Shown here: positions 33,938 to 41,189 of the stretch, piece after piece
How positions within the stretch are numbered: position 1 is the stretch's first letter
Layout: every line of letters starts with the position of its first letter
Assembly (NCBI GenBank): GCA_963781955.1
Contig: CAWAHU010000001.1
Location: 1,798,001-1,862,000, forward strand
Source of the DNA: Bog-473 sp963781955
GTDB lineage: Bacteria > Actinomycetota > Acidimicrobiia > Acidimicrobiales > RAAP-2
DNA: 64,000 nucleotides
Direction of reading: 5' to 3'
Program-made: the position numbers and the translations under genes
The notes under the pieces: model-generated
Database searches by the model: none
Told to the model about the DNA's origin: nothing
Seen by the model: the letters and a program-made list of their open reading frames with translations, nothing else

Positions 33938-35296
33938 GTGACGTCCCCGACCGAGGCCTCCTCGTGGAGCCCCGCGTCCTGGCGCCGGTTCCCTGCCGCA
34001 CAGCAGCCCGACTGGCCCGACGCGGACGCGCTCAAGCAGGTCGAGGCGCGCCTGGCCACGCTGCCGCCGCTGGTGTTCGCCGGCGAGGCGCGCCACCTGA
34101 CCCGGCAGCTGGGCCAGGTCGTCGACGGGGAGGCCTTCCTCCTGCAGGCCGGTGACTGCGCCGAGTCGTTCACCGAGTTCACGGCTGACGCCATCCGGGA
34201 CAAGCTCAAGATCATCTTGCAGATTGCGGTGGCCCTGACGTACGCGGCGGGGGTGCCGGTCGTGAAGGTCGGGCGGATCGCCGGGCAGTTCGCCAAGCCG
34301 CGCTCGGCCGCAACGGAGCTGGTCGGCGACCTCGAGCTCCAGTCCTTCCGTGGCCACATGGTCAACGACGAGTCGTTCGACGCCGAGGCGCGCACGCCCG
34401 ACCCCGAACGACTGGTGACCGCCTACCACCAGTCGGCGTCCACGCTGAACCTGCTGCGCGCCTTCACCAAGGGCGGCTTCGCGGACCTCGAGCAGGTGCA
34501 CCTGTGGAACCAGCAGTTCGTGGCCTCCTCCGGCGAGGGCCAGCGCTACGAGCGCATCGCGTCGGAGATCGACCGCGCCCTACGCTTCATGGCCGCATGC
34601 GGCATCGACCTCGGGGCCGAGGTGGGCCTGCACCAGGTCGACTTCTGGACGAGCCACGAGGCGCTGATCCTCCCCTTCGAGGAATGCCTGACCCGGGTCG
34701 ACTCCATCACGGGCGACTGGTACGACTGCTCGGCCCACATGGTCTGGGTGGGCGACCGCACCCGGCAGCTCGACGGTGCCCACCTCGAGTTCCTCTCGGG
34801 CATCACCAACCCGGTCGGGGCGAAGATCGGCCCGACCTGCGGGCCCGACGAGGTGGTGGCCATCTGCGAACGTCTCAACCCCGACCGCCAGCCAGGCCGG
34901 CTCACGCTGATCACGCGGTTCGGCGCGGCGAGGATCAGTGAGCTCCTGCCCCCCGTGATCCGGGCGGTGGAGGCCGAGGGCCACCCCGTGGTGTGGACGT
35001 GCGACCCCATGCACGGGAACACCTTCACCAGCGAGAGCGGACGCAAGACGCGGCGGTTCGACGACATCCTGGCCGAGCTGCGCGCTTTCTTCGACGTGCA
35101 CCGCGACGAGGGCACCTGGCCGGGCGGGCTGCACGTCGAGCTCACGGGCGACGACGTCACCGAGTGCCTGGGTGGCGCCGAGGAGATCCTCGAGGTCGAC
35201 CTCGAGGATCGCTACACGACGACCTGCGACCCGCGGCTCAACGCTCGCCAGTCACTCGACCTCGCCTTCCGGGTGGCGGAGTTCCTCAGAAGTTGA
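33938..35296 (+). CDS. Class II 3-deoxy-7-phosphoheptulonate (DAHP) synthase
   Basis: Catalyses the first step of the shikimate pathway, condensing PEP with erythrose 4-phosphate. The 452 residues match the class II (plant/actinobacterial) family: LLQAGDCAESF with a metal-binding cysteine, KVGRIAGQFAKPRS, HQVDFWTSHEALLL-like HEALILPFEE, VGAKIGPTCGPDE, WTCDPMHGNT and the closing TTTCDPRLNARQSLDLAF. The stop overlaps the TTG start of a secreted protein gene by 4 nt. Confidence 0.96.
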   Translation: MTSPTEASSWSPASWRRFPAAQQPDWPDADALKQVEARLATLPPLVFAGEARHLTRQLGQVVDGEAFLLQAGDCAESFTEFTADAIRDKLKIILQIAVALTYAAGVPVVKVGRIAGQFAKPRSAATELVGDLELQSFRGHMVNDESFDAEARTPDPERLVTAYHQSASTLNLLRAFTKGGFADLEQVHLWNQQFVASSGEGQRYERIASEIDRALRFMAACGIDLGAEVGLHQVDFWTSHEALILPFEECLTRVDSITGDWYDCSAHMVWVGDRTRQLDGAHLEFLSGITNPVGAKIGPTCGPDEVVAICERLNPDRQPGRLTLITRFGAARISELLPPVIRAVEAEGHPVVWTCDPMHGNTFTSESGRKTRRFDDILAELRAFFDVHRDEGTWPGGLHVELTGDDVTECLGGAEEILEVDLEDRYTTTCDPRLNARQSLDLAFRVAEFLRS

Positions 35297-36822
35297 TCCG
35301 TCGCCTCGCCTTCTCAGTCCTCGCGCTGGCGCTGCCGGTGCTGGCCACCGTCGCCGGCATGGCCGTACCCTCGGCGCCGCCCGCCGGCGCGGCCACCTCC
35401 GCGACGGCGTACTGGTTGGTGGCATCCGACGGCGGCATCTTCTCCTTCGGCGGGGCCCCCTACTACGGCTCCACGGGCGGCATGGTTCTGAACAAGCCAG
35501 TGGTCGGCATGGCGGCGACGCCCGACGGCGGCGGCTACTGGCTGGTGGCCTCCGACGGCGGCATCTTCAGTTACGGCAACGCCCACTTCTTCGGCAGCAC
35601 GGGGTCGATCCGCCTGAACAAGCCGGTGGTCGGCATGGCGGCGACGCCCGACGGCGGCGGCTACTGGCTGGTGGCCTCCGACGGCGGCATCTTCTCCTTC
35701 GGCGATGCCGGCTTCTACGGCAGCACGGGGTCGATCCACCTCAACCAGCCCGTCGTCGGGATGGCGGCGACGCCGAGCGGGCACGGGTACTGGCTGGTAG
35801 CGGCCGACGGCGGCATCTTCGCCTACGGTGACGCCGGGTTCTACGGCAGCACCGGGAGCATCCGGCTGAACAAGCCGATCGTGGCCATGATCGCCGGCCC
35901 GAGCGGCGCAGGTTACTTCCTCGTCGCGTCCGACGGCGGGGTCTTCAGCTACGGTTCTGCCCCCTTCTACGGCTCGCTCGGCGGACAGGCCCTCAAACAC
36001 CCGGTCGTCGCCGCCGTGGCTAATTCGAGCGACACCGGCTACTGGTTCACCGACAACGTCGGGCTGGTCACCAACTTCGGTGCGGCGCAGTACTACGGCT
36101 CGGCACCGGCCAACCTGTTCCGGCCCATCGTCGGGATGGCGGACGCTCCGGGCAACGGCTCGTTCGTGGGGGCGCCCTACCCGTCGGGCGCCTACGGCTA
36201 CGACATCAGCAAGTACCAGTGCTCCAACATGCCCCCAGCACCGCACCAGATCGGCATCGTGCAGGTCGACGGCACCTCGTCATCGTCGACCAACCCCTGC
36301 CTGAGCCAGGAGGTGGCATGGGCAGGTGGCGGCCTCAACCTCTACACGTTCCTCACGTACACGACCTCCTCCACGGCGGAACCGGGGTGCCTGGTCAACG
36401 GCACCTACGACCAGGCTTGCAACGCTGGGTACCAGGCCGGGATCCACGCCTTCAACGACGCCCAATCGGCCGGCGCCAACACGTCGGTGTCGTGGTGGCT
36501 CGACGTCGAGGTCGGTTTCTGGTCGGGCAGCACGACGGAGAACGCGCTGTTCGTGCAGGGCGCGCTGAACGCGCTGCACCTGACGGAGGGCATCGCCAAC
36601 GTCGGGATCTACGCCAGCCCGGGCAACTGGAACAGCATCGTGGGCTCCTACCAGCCCGACGTCCCCTACTGGATGGCCGACTACCTGGCTTCCCCGAGTG
36701 GCCCGGGGACCTGCGCCGACTACGCCCGGTGGGTCTCGACCCCAGGTGTCCACTTGCCGACGGGCCCGCTCCAGATCGTCCAGTACAACAGCGCGACGTA
36801 CGACGAGGACTACGCCTGCTGA
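35293..36822 (+). CDS. Secreted propeller-repeat protein with C-terminal GH25-like domain
   Basis: About 509 residues. A signal peptide (basic MIRR, long hydrophobic core, cleavage near AGAA at ~35) is followed by about six ~41-residue repeats of the type GYWLVASDGGIFSFGDAGFYGSTG, probably a beta-propeller. The last ~210 residues resemble GH25/Rv2525c-like glycosidases: YGYDISKYQ, WWLDVEVGF, NVGIYASPGNW, YWMADYL and IVQYNS. The DxE pair of catalytic acids is retained, so cell-wall or glycan hydrolysis is plausible. The TTG start overlaps the DAHP synthase stop (TTGA); no better start precedes the signal peptide. Confidence 0.8.
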   Translation: MIRRLAFSVLALALPVLATVAGMAVPSAPPAGAATSATAYWLVASDGGIFSFGGAPYYGSTGGMVLNKPVVGMAATPDGGGYWLVASDGGIFSYGNAHFFGSTGSIRLNKPVVGMAATPDGGGYWLVASDGGIFSFGDAGFYGSTGSIHLNQPVVGMAATPSGHGYWLVAADGGIFAYGDAGFYGSTGSIRLNKPIVAMIAGPSGAGYFLVASDGGVFSYGSAPFYGSLGGQALKHPVVAAVANSSDTGYWFTDNVGLVTNFGAAQYYGSAPANLFRPIVGMADAPGNGSFVGAPYPSGAYGYDISKYQCSNMPPAPHQIGIVQVDGTSSSSTNPCLSQEVAWAGGGLNLYTFLTYTTSSTAEPGCLVNGTYDQACNAGYQAGIHAFNDAQSAGANTSVSWWLDVEVGFWSGSTTENALFVQGALNALHLTEGIANVGIYASPGNWNSIVGSYQPDVPYWMADYLASPSGPGTCADYARWVSTPGVHLPTGPLQIVQYNSATYDEDYAC

Positions 36823-36859
36823 TGCGGGCCCGCTGATGCGGGCCTGCTGATGCGGGCCT
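36818..36859. repeat. 14-bp tandem repeat at convergent gene ends
   Basis: Three copies of gctgatgcgggccY plus a partial fourth (gctgatcag) fill the space between the stop of the secreted protein gene (+) and that of the CoA-binding protein gene (-). Every unit contains TGA. A GATC-centred palindrome (GCTGATCAGC, 36860-36869) ends the run. Confidence 0.85.
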
Positions 36860-36864
36860 GCTGA

Positions 36865-37353
36865 TCAGCGACCGGCGGGAACGTGCCGAGGCACCTTCCC
36901 GGTCACGCTGAGCATGACCCGCATGAACTTGTGCCCCCCGTCGGCGGTCGGGTCGAACATGCACGGGCACCCGCCGTCGATCACCGTCACGCCGTGGGCG
37001 CGCCCGTACTCGGTGGCGGAGGGGGAGACGCTGCCGCCACCGAAGGACCGGTGCATCCAGACCCGGTCGATGCCGAGGTCGACGCACTCGCGCATGGTGG
37101 CGTCGGCCGTCTCGGGCCGGGTGCCGATGACGACCCAGTCGACTCCGCCTGGCACCGACCGCAGGTCCGGATAGCAGCGGTCGCCTTCGACCTCCTCGGC
37201 CCCGGGGTTCACGGCGAAGACTTCGTACCCCCGCTCCCGGAGGCGTTTGTACACGACGTTGCTACCGTGATTGGCCGGGTTCCTCGACACGCCGGTCACG
37301 GCCACCCGCTTGAGGCCGAGGAACTCAGTGGCTGCCTGCTTGATGGTCGGCAT
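36865..37353 (-). CDS. CoA-binding domain protein (YccU-like)
   Basis: A 162-residue stand-alone Rossmann CoA-binding protein: VAVTGVSRNPANHGSNVVYKRL, then GYEVFAVNPGAEEVEG, VDWVVIGTRPE, RVWMHRSFGGGSVS and a C-terminal GGCPCMFDP. The cofactor is probably CoA, but the catalytic role is unknown. ATG at 37353 has AGGAG 8 nt upstream. The gene lies 87 nt from a perfect DosR-like palindrome and close to a universal stress protein, suggesting stress or redox control. Confidence 0.85.
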   Translation of the reverse strand: MPTIKQAATEFLGLKRVAVTGVSRNPANHGSNVVYKRLRERGYEVFAVNPGAEEVEGDRCYPDLRSVPGGVDWVVIGTRPETADATMRECVDLGIDRVWMHRSFGGGSVSPSATEYGRAHGVTVIDGGCPCMFDPTADGGHKFMRVMLSVTGKVPRHVPAGR

Positions 37354-37439
37354 CGGGATCTCTCCTCGCGCTGGCTCACGGTGTGCGTCGGGGCGGCTTG
37401 CTCCATTCCTCAGCGTCCACCCAGCGGCCGCACGTGACC

Positions 37440-37455
37440 AGGGACCATGGTCCCT
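37440..37455. promoter_or_regulatory. Perfect 16-bp palindrome resembling a DosR/DevR box
   Basis: agggaccatggtccct is a perfect inverted repeat with the GGGAC-N4-GTCCC core of the mycobacterial DosR site; the central four bases differ from the DosR consensus. It lies in the 249-nt divergent spacer, 87 nt before the CoA-binding gene and 148 nt before the small plus-strand gene, at a position where either promoter could be controlled. The rest of the spacer (37354-37602) shows no gene. Confidence 0.55.
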
Positions 37456-37602
37456 ACGGCCCCATGAGGGGGAGAGGTGCCGCCTTCCCCGAGCACGGTG
37501 CTTGCATCGGGGGTAGCGTCCCTGGGGCACGGTGTCGTTCGTCAGATGCTTCGGGCGTCGGCTCCGAGTGGACCTAGACCACGAGGAAAGGAACCACGTC
37601 TC

Positions 37603-37878
37603 ATGTTGTTCATCACGGAGTACCGGCTGAAGCCACACCTTCCGAAGGCCGAGGTCAAGCGCCTCATGGACCTCTTCGGTCAGCGGGGTGCCAACGAGGA
37701 GGAGATTGCGCACTACGTCCGCTCCGACGGCACCGGCGGCTACACCATCTCCGAGTCGGACGACATCGCGGCGGGCTACAAGGACGTCCTCGCCTACTCG
37801 GAGTTCATGACCTTCACCGTCACGCCGATCCTCAAGATCGACGACGCCGTCGGCCCGATCTTCGAGTACCTGGGCTAG
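37603..37878 (+). CDS. Small DUF3303-like protein
   Basis: A 91-residue protein, MLFITEYRLKPHL at the start, with alternating strands and helices suggestive of a ferredoxin-like alpha/beta fold. The opening and the TPILKIDDAV-type ending recall DUF3303 proteins, but this is a weak resemblance from memory. It has no membrane segment. AGGAAAGG lies about 9 nt upstream of the ATG. It is divergent from the CoA-binding protein across the DosR-like palindrome, so both may answer to the same regulator. Confidence 0.7.
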   Translation: MLFITEYRLKPHLPKAEVKRLMDLFGQRGANEEEIAHYVRSDGTGGYTISESDDIAAGYKDVLAYSEFMTFTVTPILKIDDAVGPIFEYLG

Positions 37879-37911
37879 GTGTAGTTCTCAGGTAGGCCTT
37901 CGGGCGACCCC

Positions 37912-37928
37912 GCGGCGCTCAGCGCCGC
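37912..37928. terminator. Short convergent hairpin
   Basis: gcggcgc-tca-gcgccgc, a perfect 7-bp stem, spans the stop codon of the minus-strand 73-residue gene at 37.9 kb and lies 33 nt after the plus-strand gene end. There is no T-run, so a factor-assisted or bidirectional terminator is only a possibility. Confidence 0.35.
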
Positions 37929-38140
37929 TTACGCCGGTCGTGCCGGGACTGGGCACGCTTCGCCTTGGTGGTGCGGCGCCCGGCGTCGTCGTGCGCACCG
38001 TGATGCGTCCCCGGGTGCCCGCCCGAGGGCGCGACATGCCCTTCGTCGGCTGCCCGCTCCTTTCGGCGACGCGACCTCGTGGCTGCGAAGGCGAACACGA
38101 GAAGGACACCGAGCAGGGCGAAGATCCAGACGTAGAACAC
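37919..38140 (-). CDS. Small membrane protein with basic histidine-rich tail
   Basis: A 73-residue protein. One N-terminal membrane segment (YVWIFALLGVLLVFAFAAT) is followed by a strongly basic tail rich in Arg, Lys and His (TRSRRRKERA, HPGTHHGAHD, ending RHDRRKRR). The GTG at 38140 lies 8 nt after the stop of the upstream dehydrogenase gene and has GGGAGG 12 nt before it. The function is unknown. The tail could bind nucleic acid or acidic lipid; this is a guess. Confidence 0.6.
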   Translation of the reverse strand: MFYVWIFALLGVLLVFAFAATRSRRRKERAADEGHVAPSGGHPGTHHGAHDDAGRRTTKAKRAQSRHDRRKRR

Positions 38141-38148
38141 CGCTGGCG

Positions 38149-38733
38149 TCAGCCTCCCTCGAGAAGCCGAAAGGCGAGCCGCCGGCCCCGGCCCTGGGTG
38201 ACGGCCAGGTCGATCCACAGGTGGAAGAGAGAGTCCAAGAGCTCTTCCTGGTCCGCCCCCACGTAGACCGGGCGCAACCCCACGCCCTCGATCACCGCTG
38301 CCACGGTCCGTTCGTCCCCCTCGGGGGCGGAGAAGAACATGTCGGCCCGTACCCCGTCGAAGACGGGATCGGCCATGTTCTCCCCGCCCAGCGTGTTGAA
38401 GGCGCGGGCGTAACGGACCCCCGCGGGGAGCTCGGCCCGGGCGTTCGCGACCGGCCCACCCATCCGGTTGGTGGCGTCGATCACCAGGTGACCGGTCAGA
38501 GCGTCGGCGTGCTCAGCCGCCACCTCGGACACGCCGGCCGCGGGCACGGCCAGGATCACGACGTCGGCGTCCGCCAGCGCCTCGGCGACCGTCGTGGTCA
38601 CCGCTGACGTCCCCGCGGCTGCGTCGTCGTCGTCAGGGTGCCGAGAACCGAAGCGGACCCGGTGGCCCGACGCCGCCAGCGGCCGGCCGAGCGTGCGCCC
38701 GATGAAGCCCGTACCGATGACGGCGACGTCCAC
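38149..38733 (-). CDS. NAD(P)-binding oxidoreductase (NpdG/F420-reductase-like)
   Basis: A 194-residue Rossmann protein: DVAVIGTGFIGRTLGRPLA, then RVRFGSRHPDD suited to NADP, DADVVILAVPAAGV and VIDATNRMGG. It resembles the family 'NADP oxidoreductase, coenzyme F420-dependent', whose members reduce F420 with NADPH, but the short length and lack of other F420 genes here leave the substrate open. GTG at 38733 follows the UspA stop by 4 nt. Confidence 0.75.
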   Translation of the reverse strand: MDVAVIGTGFIGRTLGRPLAASGHRVRFGSRHPDDDDAAAGTSAVTTTVAEALADADVVILAVPAAGVSEVAAEHADALTGHLVIDATNRMGGPVANARAELPAGVRYARAFNTLGGENMADPVFDGVRADMFFSAPEGDERTVAAVIEGVGLRPVYVGADQEELLDSLFHLWIDLAVTQGRGRRLAFRLLEGG

Positions 38734-38737
38734 GCCG

Positions 38738-39175
38738 CTAGTTCGTCTTGACGATGAGCACCGCGCACGGCGCGGCGTGCGCCACCGAATTGGGGACGCT
38801 GCCGAGATACCGCCGGGCGCCACCCATGCCCTTGCTCCCCACCACGATCAGGTCGGCACCGAGGTCGGCGGCGAACTTGAGGATCACGTCGTCCGCCGCC
38901 CCGCGGCCGGCGTGGCCCTCGACCTGCAACCCTGACCCGTGATTCTCGATCGCCTCCTGCACGACGGCCCGTGCCGCCTCCTCGGCCATGGCCTGCCCGG
39001 CGCCGGTGTCCACCATGTCGACACCGGCCACCGCCCCCATGCCGACACGCGGAGTGCGGAACGCCGACACGACGTGCAGCGCCGAGCCCAAGGCCCGCGC
39101 GACGTCCGCGGCCGCCTGGACCGCCTTGTCGGCCGTGGTCGAGCCGTCAGTGCCGACGACGACGGTCTTGTACAT
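38738..39175 (-). CDS. Universal stress protein (UspA family)
   Basis: A 145-residue ATP-binding-type Usp. The N-terminal TVVVGTDGSTTADKAV strand-loop and the C-terminal nucleotide motif G-x2-G-x9-GS (SKGMGGARRYLGSVPNSV) are intact, and the closing CAVLIVKTN is typical. GGGAG precedes the ATG. It probably heads a small operon with the dehydrogenase and the 73-residue membrane protein. TACGCT about 50 nt upstream could be its -10 box. Confidence 0.93.
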   Translation of the reverse strand: MYKTVVVGTDGSTTADKAVQAAADVARALGSALHVVSAFRTPRVGMGAVAGVDMVDTGAGQAMAEEAARAVVQEAIENHGSGLQVEGHAGRGAADDVILKFAADLGADLIVVGSKGMGGARRYLGSVPNSVAHAAPCAVLIVKTN

Positions 39176-39268
39176 GGCAGAGCTCCCTTCTCGATTCCCC
39201 GAGCCCCGAGCGGCGCCCTTGAGCCGCCGGTCCACTCAGCGTAGCCACGACGGCTCCGCCCGCCCGGA

Positions 39269-40474
39269 TCACGCTGCCAGCGCGCCGTAGGCGGCGTCCC
39301 AGAAATCGACCATGTAGGCCGGGGGCTCGGGGGAGCTCATGGCCCTGGTGGTGAGCAGGATCCCCGTGATCCCGCGCACCGGGTCGGTGGTCCACGTCGT
39401 GCCGGTGCCACCGCTCCAGCCGTAGCCGAAGGGGGTCGGGGCGTCGCCGGCCACTGGGCCAGGGGCGGCCATGCCGTAGCCCCACCCCCCGTGCTCACCG
39501 AGGAACGGCCGGGCCCCGGCCCGCTGGGCCGCCGTGAGGTGGTCCTTCGTCATGGCCGCCACCGACCCGGGCGACAGCAGCTGGTCGCCGTCGTGGCGCC
39601 CGCCGACCCCAACCATGGCGACGAACGACCACATGTCGCCCAGGGTCGACACGAGCATGGCGGCACCGTTCGCCATGGCGGCCGGCGCGCTCCACCATCC
39701 GTCTTCGGGCGAGTCGAACAGCACCGGCGCACCGGTCTCGGGGTCGGGCGCGTAGGCGGCCGTGAACCGCCCCACCTTCTCGGGCGGCACGCTGAACGAC
39801 GTGTCGACCATGCCGAGCGGCTCGAACAGGCGCCGGTGCAGGAAGTCGCCGAGCGGCTGCCCACTGGCCCGCTCGATCAGCACGCCGAGGACCTGCGCGC
39901 CCGTGTTGTAGTGCCACGCCTCCCCTGGCTGGCTCATGAGCGGCAGCGTGGCAAAGCGGGCCACCCACTCGTCGGCCCCGAAAGGGGGCACCGGCCACGG
40001 GGGTCCGAGCGTTTGCAGGCCAAGCTCCGCCTCGGCCTCCCCGATGGGATAGCTCCCCGGCGGAGCCACGATCACCCCGAAGCCCAGCCGGAACGTCAGC
40101 AGGTCCTCGACGGTGACGGACCGCGCCGCGGGCACCGTGTCGCTCAGGGGGCTCTCGAGCGTGCGCAGTACGCGCCGGTCGGCCAGCTCGGGCAAGAAGC
40201 GCTCGACGGGATCGGATATCGAGATCAGGCCGTCGTCGACCAGTGCCATGGCGCCGGCCGCCGTGATCGGCTTGGTCAGCGACGCGATGCGGAAGAGGGC
40301 ATCGCGTGGCAACGGCGCCGGGTCACCCAGCGACAGCGAGCCCAACGCCTCGGTGTGGACGTCGTCGCCCCTCGCCACGAGTGCGGCGAGGGCGGGCACA
40401 CCGCCGGCGTCGACGACCGCCTGCAGGCGGTCGTGCAGCCGGTCCACGCCGGCTGGGTCGAGGCCCGGGCTCAC
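39269..40474 (-). CDS. Serine hydrolase of the beta-lactamase/esterase (class C-like) family
   Basis: A 401-residue protein with the nucleophile motif SLTK (ASLTKPITAAGAM, about residue 65). The second motif is YNT (WHYNTGAQ) where class C beta-lactamases have Y-x-N, and GWSGGTGT stands in the place of the K/H-T-G box. These changes are common in EstB-type esterases and D-aminopeptidase-like enzymes, so antibiotic resistance should not be assumed. No signal peptide is visible, so it is probably cytoplasmic. GTG start at 40474, divergent from the YjbR gene. Confidence 0.85.
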   Translation of the reverse strand: MSPGLDPAGVDRLHDRLQAVVDAGGVPALAALVARGDDVHTEALGSLSLGDPAPLPRDALFRIASLTKPITAAGAMALVDDGLISISDPVERFLPELADRRVLRTLESPLSDTVPAARSVTVEDLLTFRLGFGVIVAPPGSYPIGEAEAELGLQTLGPPWPVPPFGADEWVARFATLPLMSQPGEAWHYNTGAQVLGVLIERASGQPLGDFLHRRLFEPLGMVDTSFSVPPEKVGRFTAAYAPDPETGAPVLFDSPEDGWWSAPAAMANGAAMLVSTLGDMWSFVAMVGVGGRHDGDQLLSPGSVAAMTKDHLTAAQRAGARPFLGEHGGWGYGMAAPGPVAGDAPTPFGYGWSGGTGTTWTTDPVRGITGILLTTRAMSSPEPPAYMVDFWDAAYGALAA

Positions 40475-40542
40475 CGGGCCCGCACAGCACGGGGGGCCAT
40501 GGACCGACCCTAGCGATAGGGTGCCGACGTGGTGTCCCGGTG

Positions 40543-40929
40543 GTGACCCCGGCCCAGGTCGAGCAGGTGGTGACCGCCCTGCCCGAGGTGACCGAGGGCA
40601 CCCGCCAGGGTCGTCGGACCTGGTTCGTGACCGGCAAGGCCTTCGCCTGGGAACGGCCGTTCTCCAAGGCCGACCTCAAACGCTTCGGCGACACCACGCC
40701 TCCCGACGGGCCCATCTTGGCCCTGAGCACGGCTGATCTCGCTGACAAGGAGGCCCTGCTGGCCTCGGGCAAGCGGGGCTTCTTCACCATCCCTCACTTC
40801 GACGGCTACGCGGCGGTGCTCGTCCATCTGCGCACCGTCTCCGAGCGCGCCCTGCGAGAGGCCGTCGAGGACGCCTGGCTGGCCAGCGCGCCCGAGCGGC
40901 TCGCCCGTGACTACCTCGCCGGCCCGTAG
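40543..40929 (+). CDS. MmcQ/YjbR-family DNA-binding-like protein
   Basis: A 128-residue protein of the CyaY-like YjbR fold: ALPEVTEGTRQGRRTWFVTGKAFAWERP, then KEALLASGKRGFFTIPHFDGYAAVLVHL and DAWLASAPERLARDY. These proteins are often called DNA-binding, but their role is uncertain. GTG at 40543 (or 40540) follows a TAGGGT -10-like box at 40517 by about 20 nt. It is convergent with the phosphatase gene across a repeat-containing spacer. Confidence 0.85.
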   Translation: MTPAQVEQVVTALPEVTEGTRQGRRTWFVTGKAFAWERPFSKADLKRFGDTTPPDGPILALSTADLADKEALLASGKRGFFTIPHFDGYAAVLVHLRTVSERALREAVEDAWLASAPERLARDYLAGP

Positions 40930-40976
40930 GCACCCACATCCCGCCACGCGGGGAACGGTCTCCGGAACGTCGTGAC

Positions 40977-41098
40977 TTGTCGCGCGCCGTATACGCCGGC
41001 CCCCGGGATACCTGTCGCGCGCCGTATACGTCGCCTCGGGACACTTGAGATGCGCGCCGTATACGCGGGCTGAGGCGGCGCGTATACGCTCCGCGCGC
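40977..41098. repeat. Array of four CGTATACG palindromes
   Basis: The 8-bp palindrome cgtatacg occurs at 40988, 41023, 41058 and 41081. The first three are direct repeats 35 bp apart, preceded by (tgtc)gcgcgc; copies 1 and 2 share the 18-mer tgtcgcgcgccgtatacg. The fourth is followed by ctccgcgcgc, so it resembles the motif in inverse. The array fills the 260-nt spacer (40930-41189) between the 3' ends of two convergent genes, with no gene in it. A cccccggggg palindrome follows at 41102. Confidence 0.85.
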
Positions 41099-41189
41099 AC
41101 TCCCCCGGGGGCGGGCGTCCGGAGGGTCGCCCGCCACCGCCGGGCAACCAAGCGGAGGCCCCGCCGCCCGGACCGAGCGGGCCGGCGGG

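Noticed and set aside
40977..41098. CRISPR array
   Set aside because: Repeats recur at 35 bp with a core of at most 18 bp, leaving spacers of about 17 bp that are themselves similar. There are no cas genes nearby.
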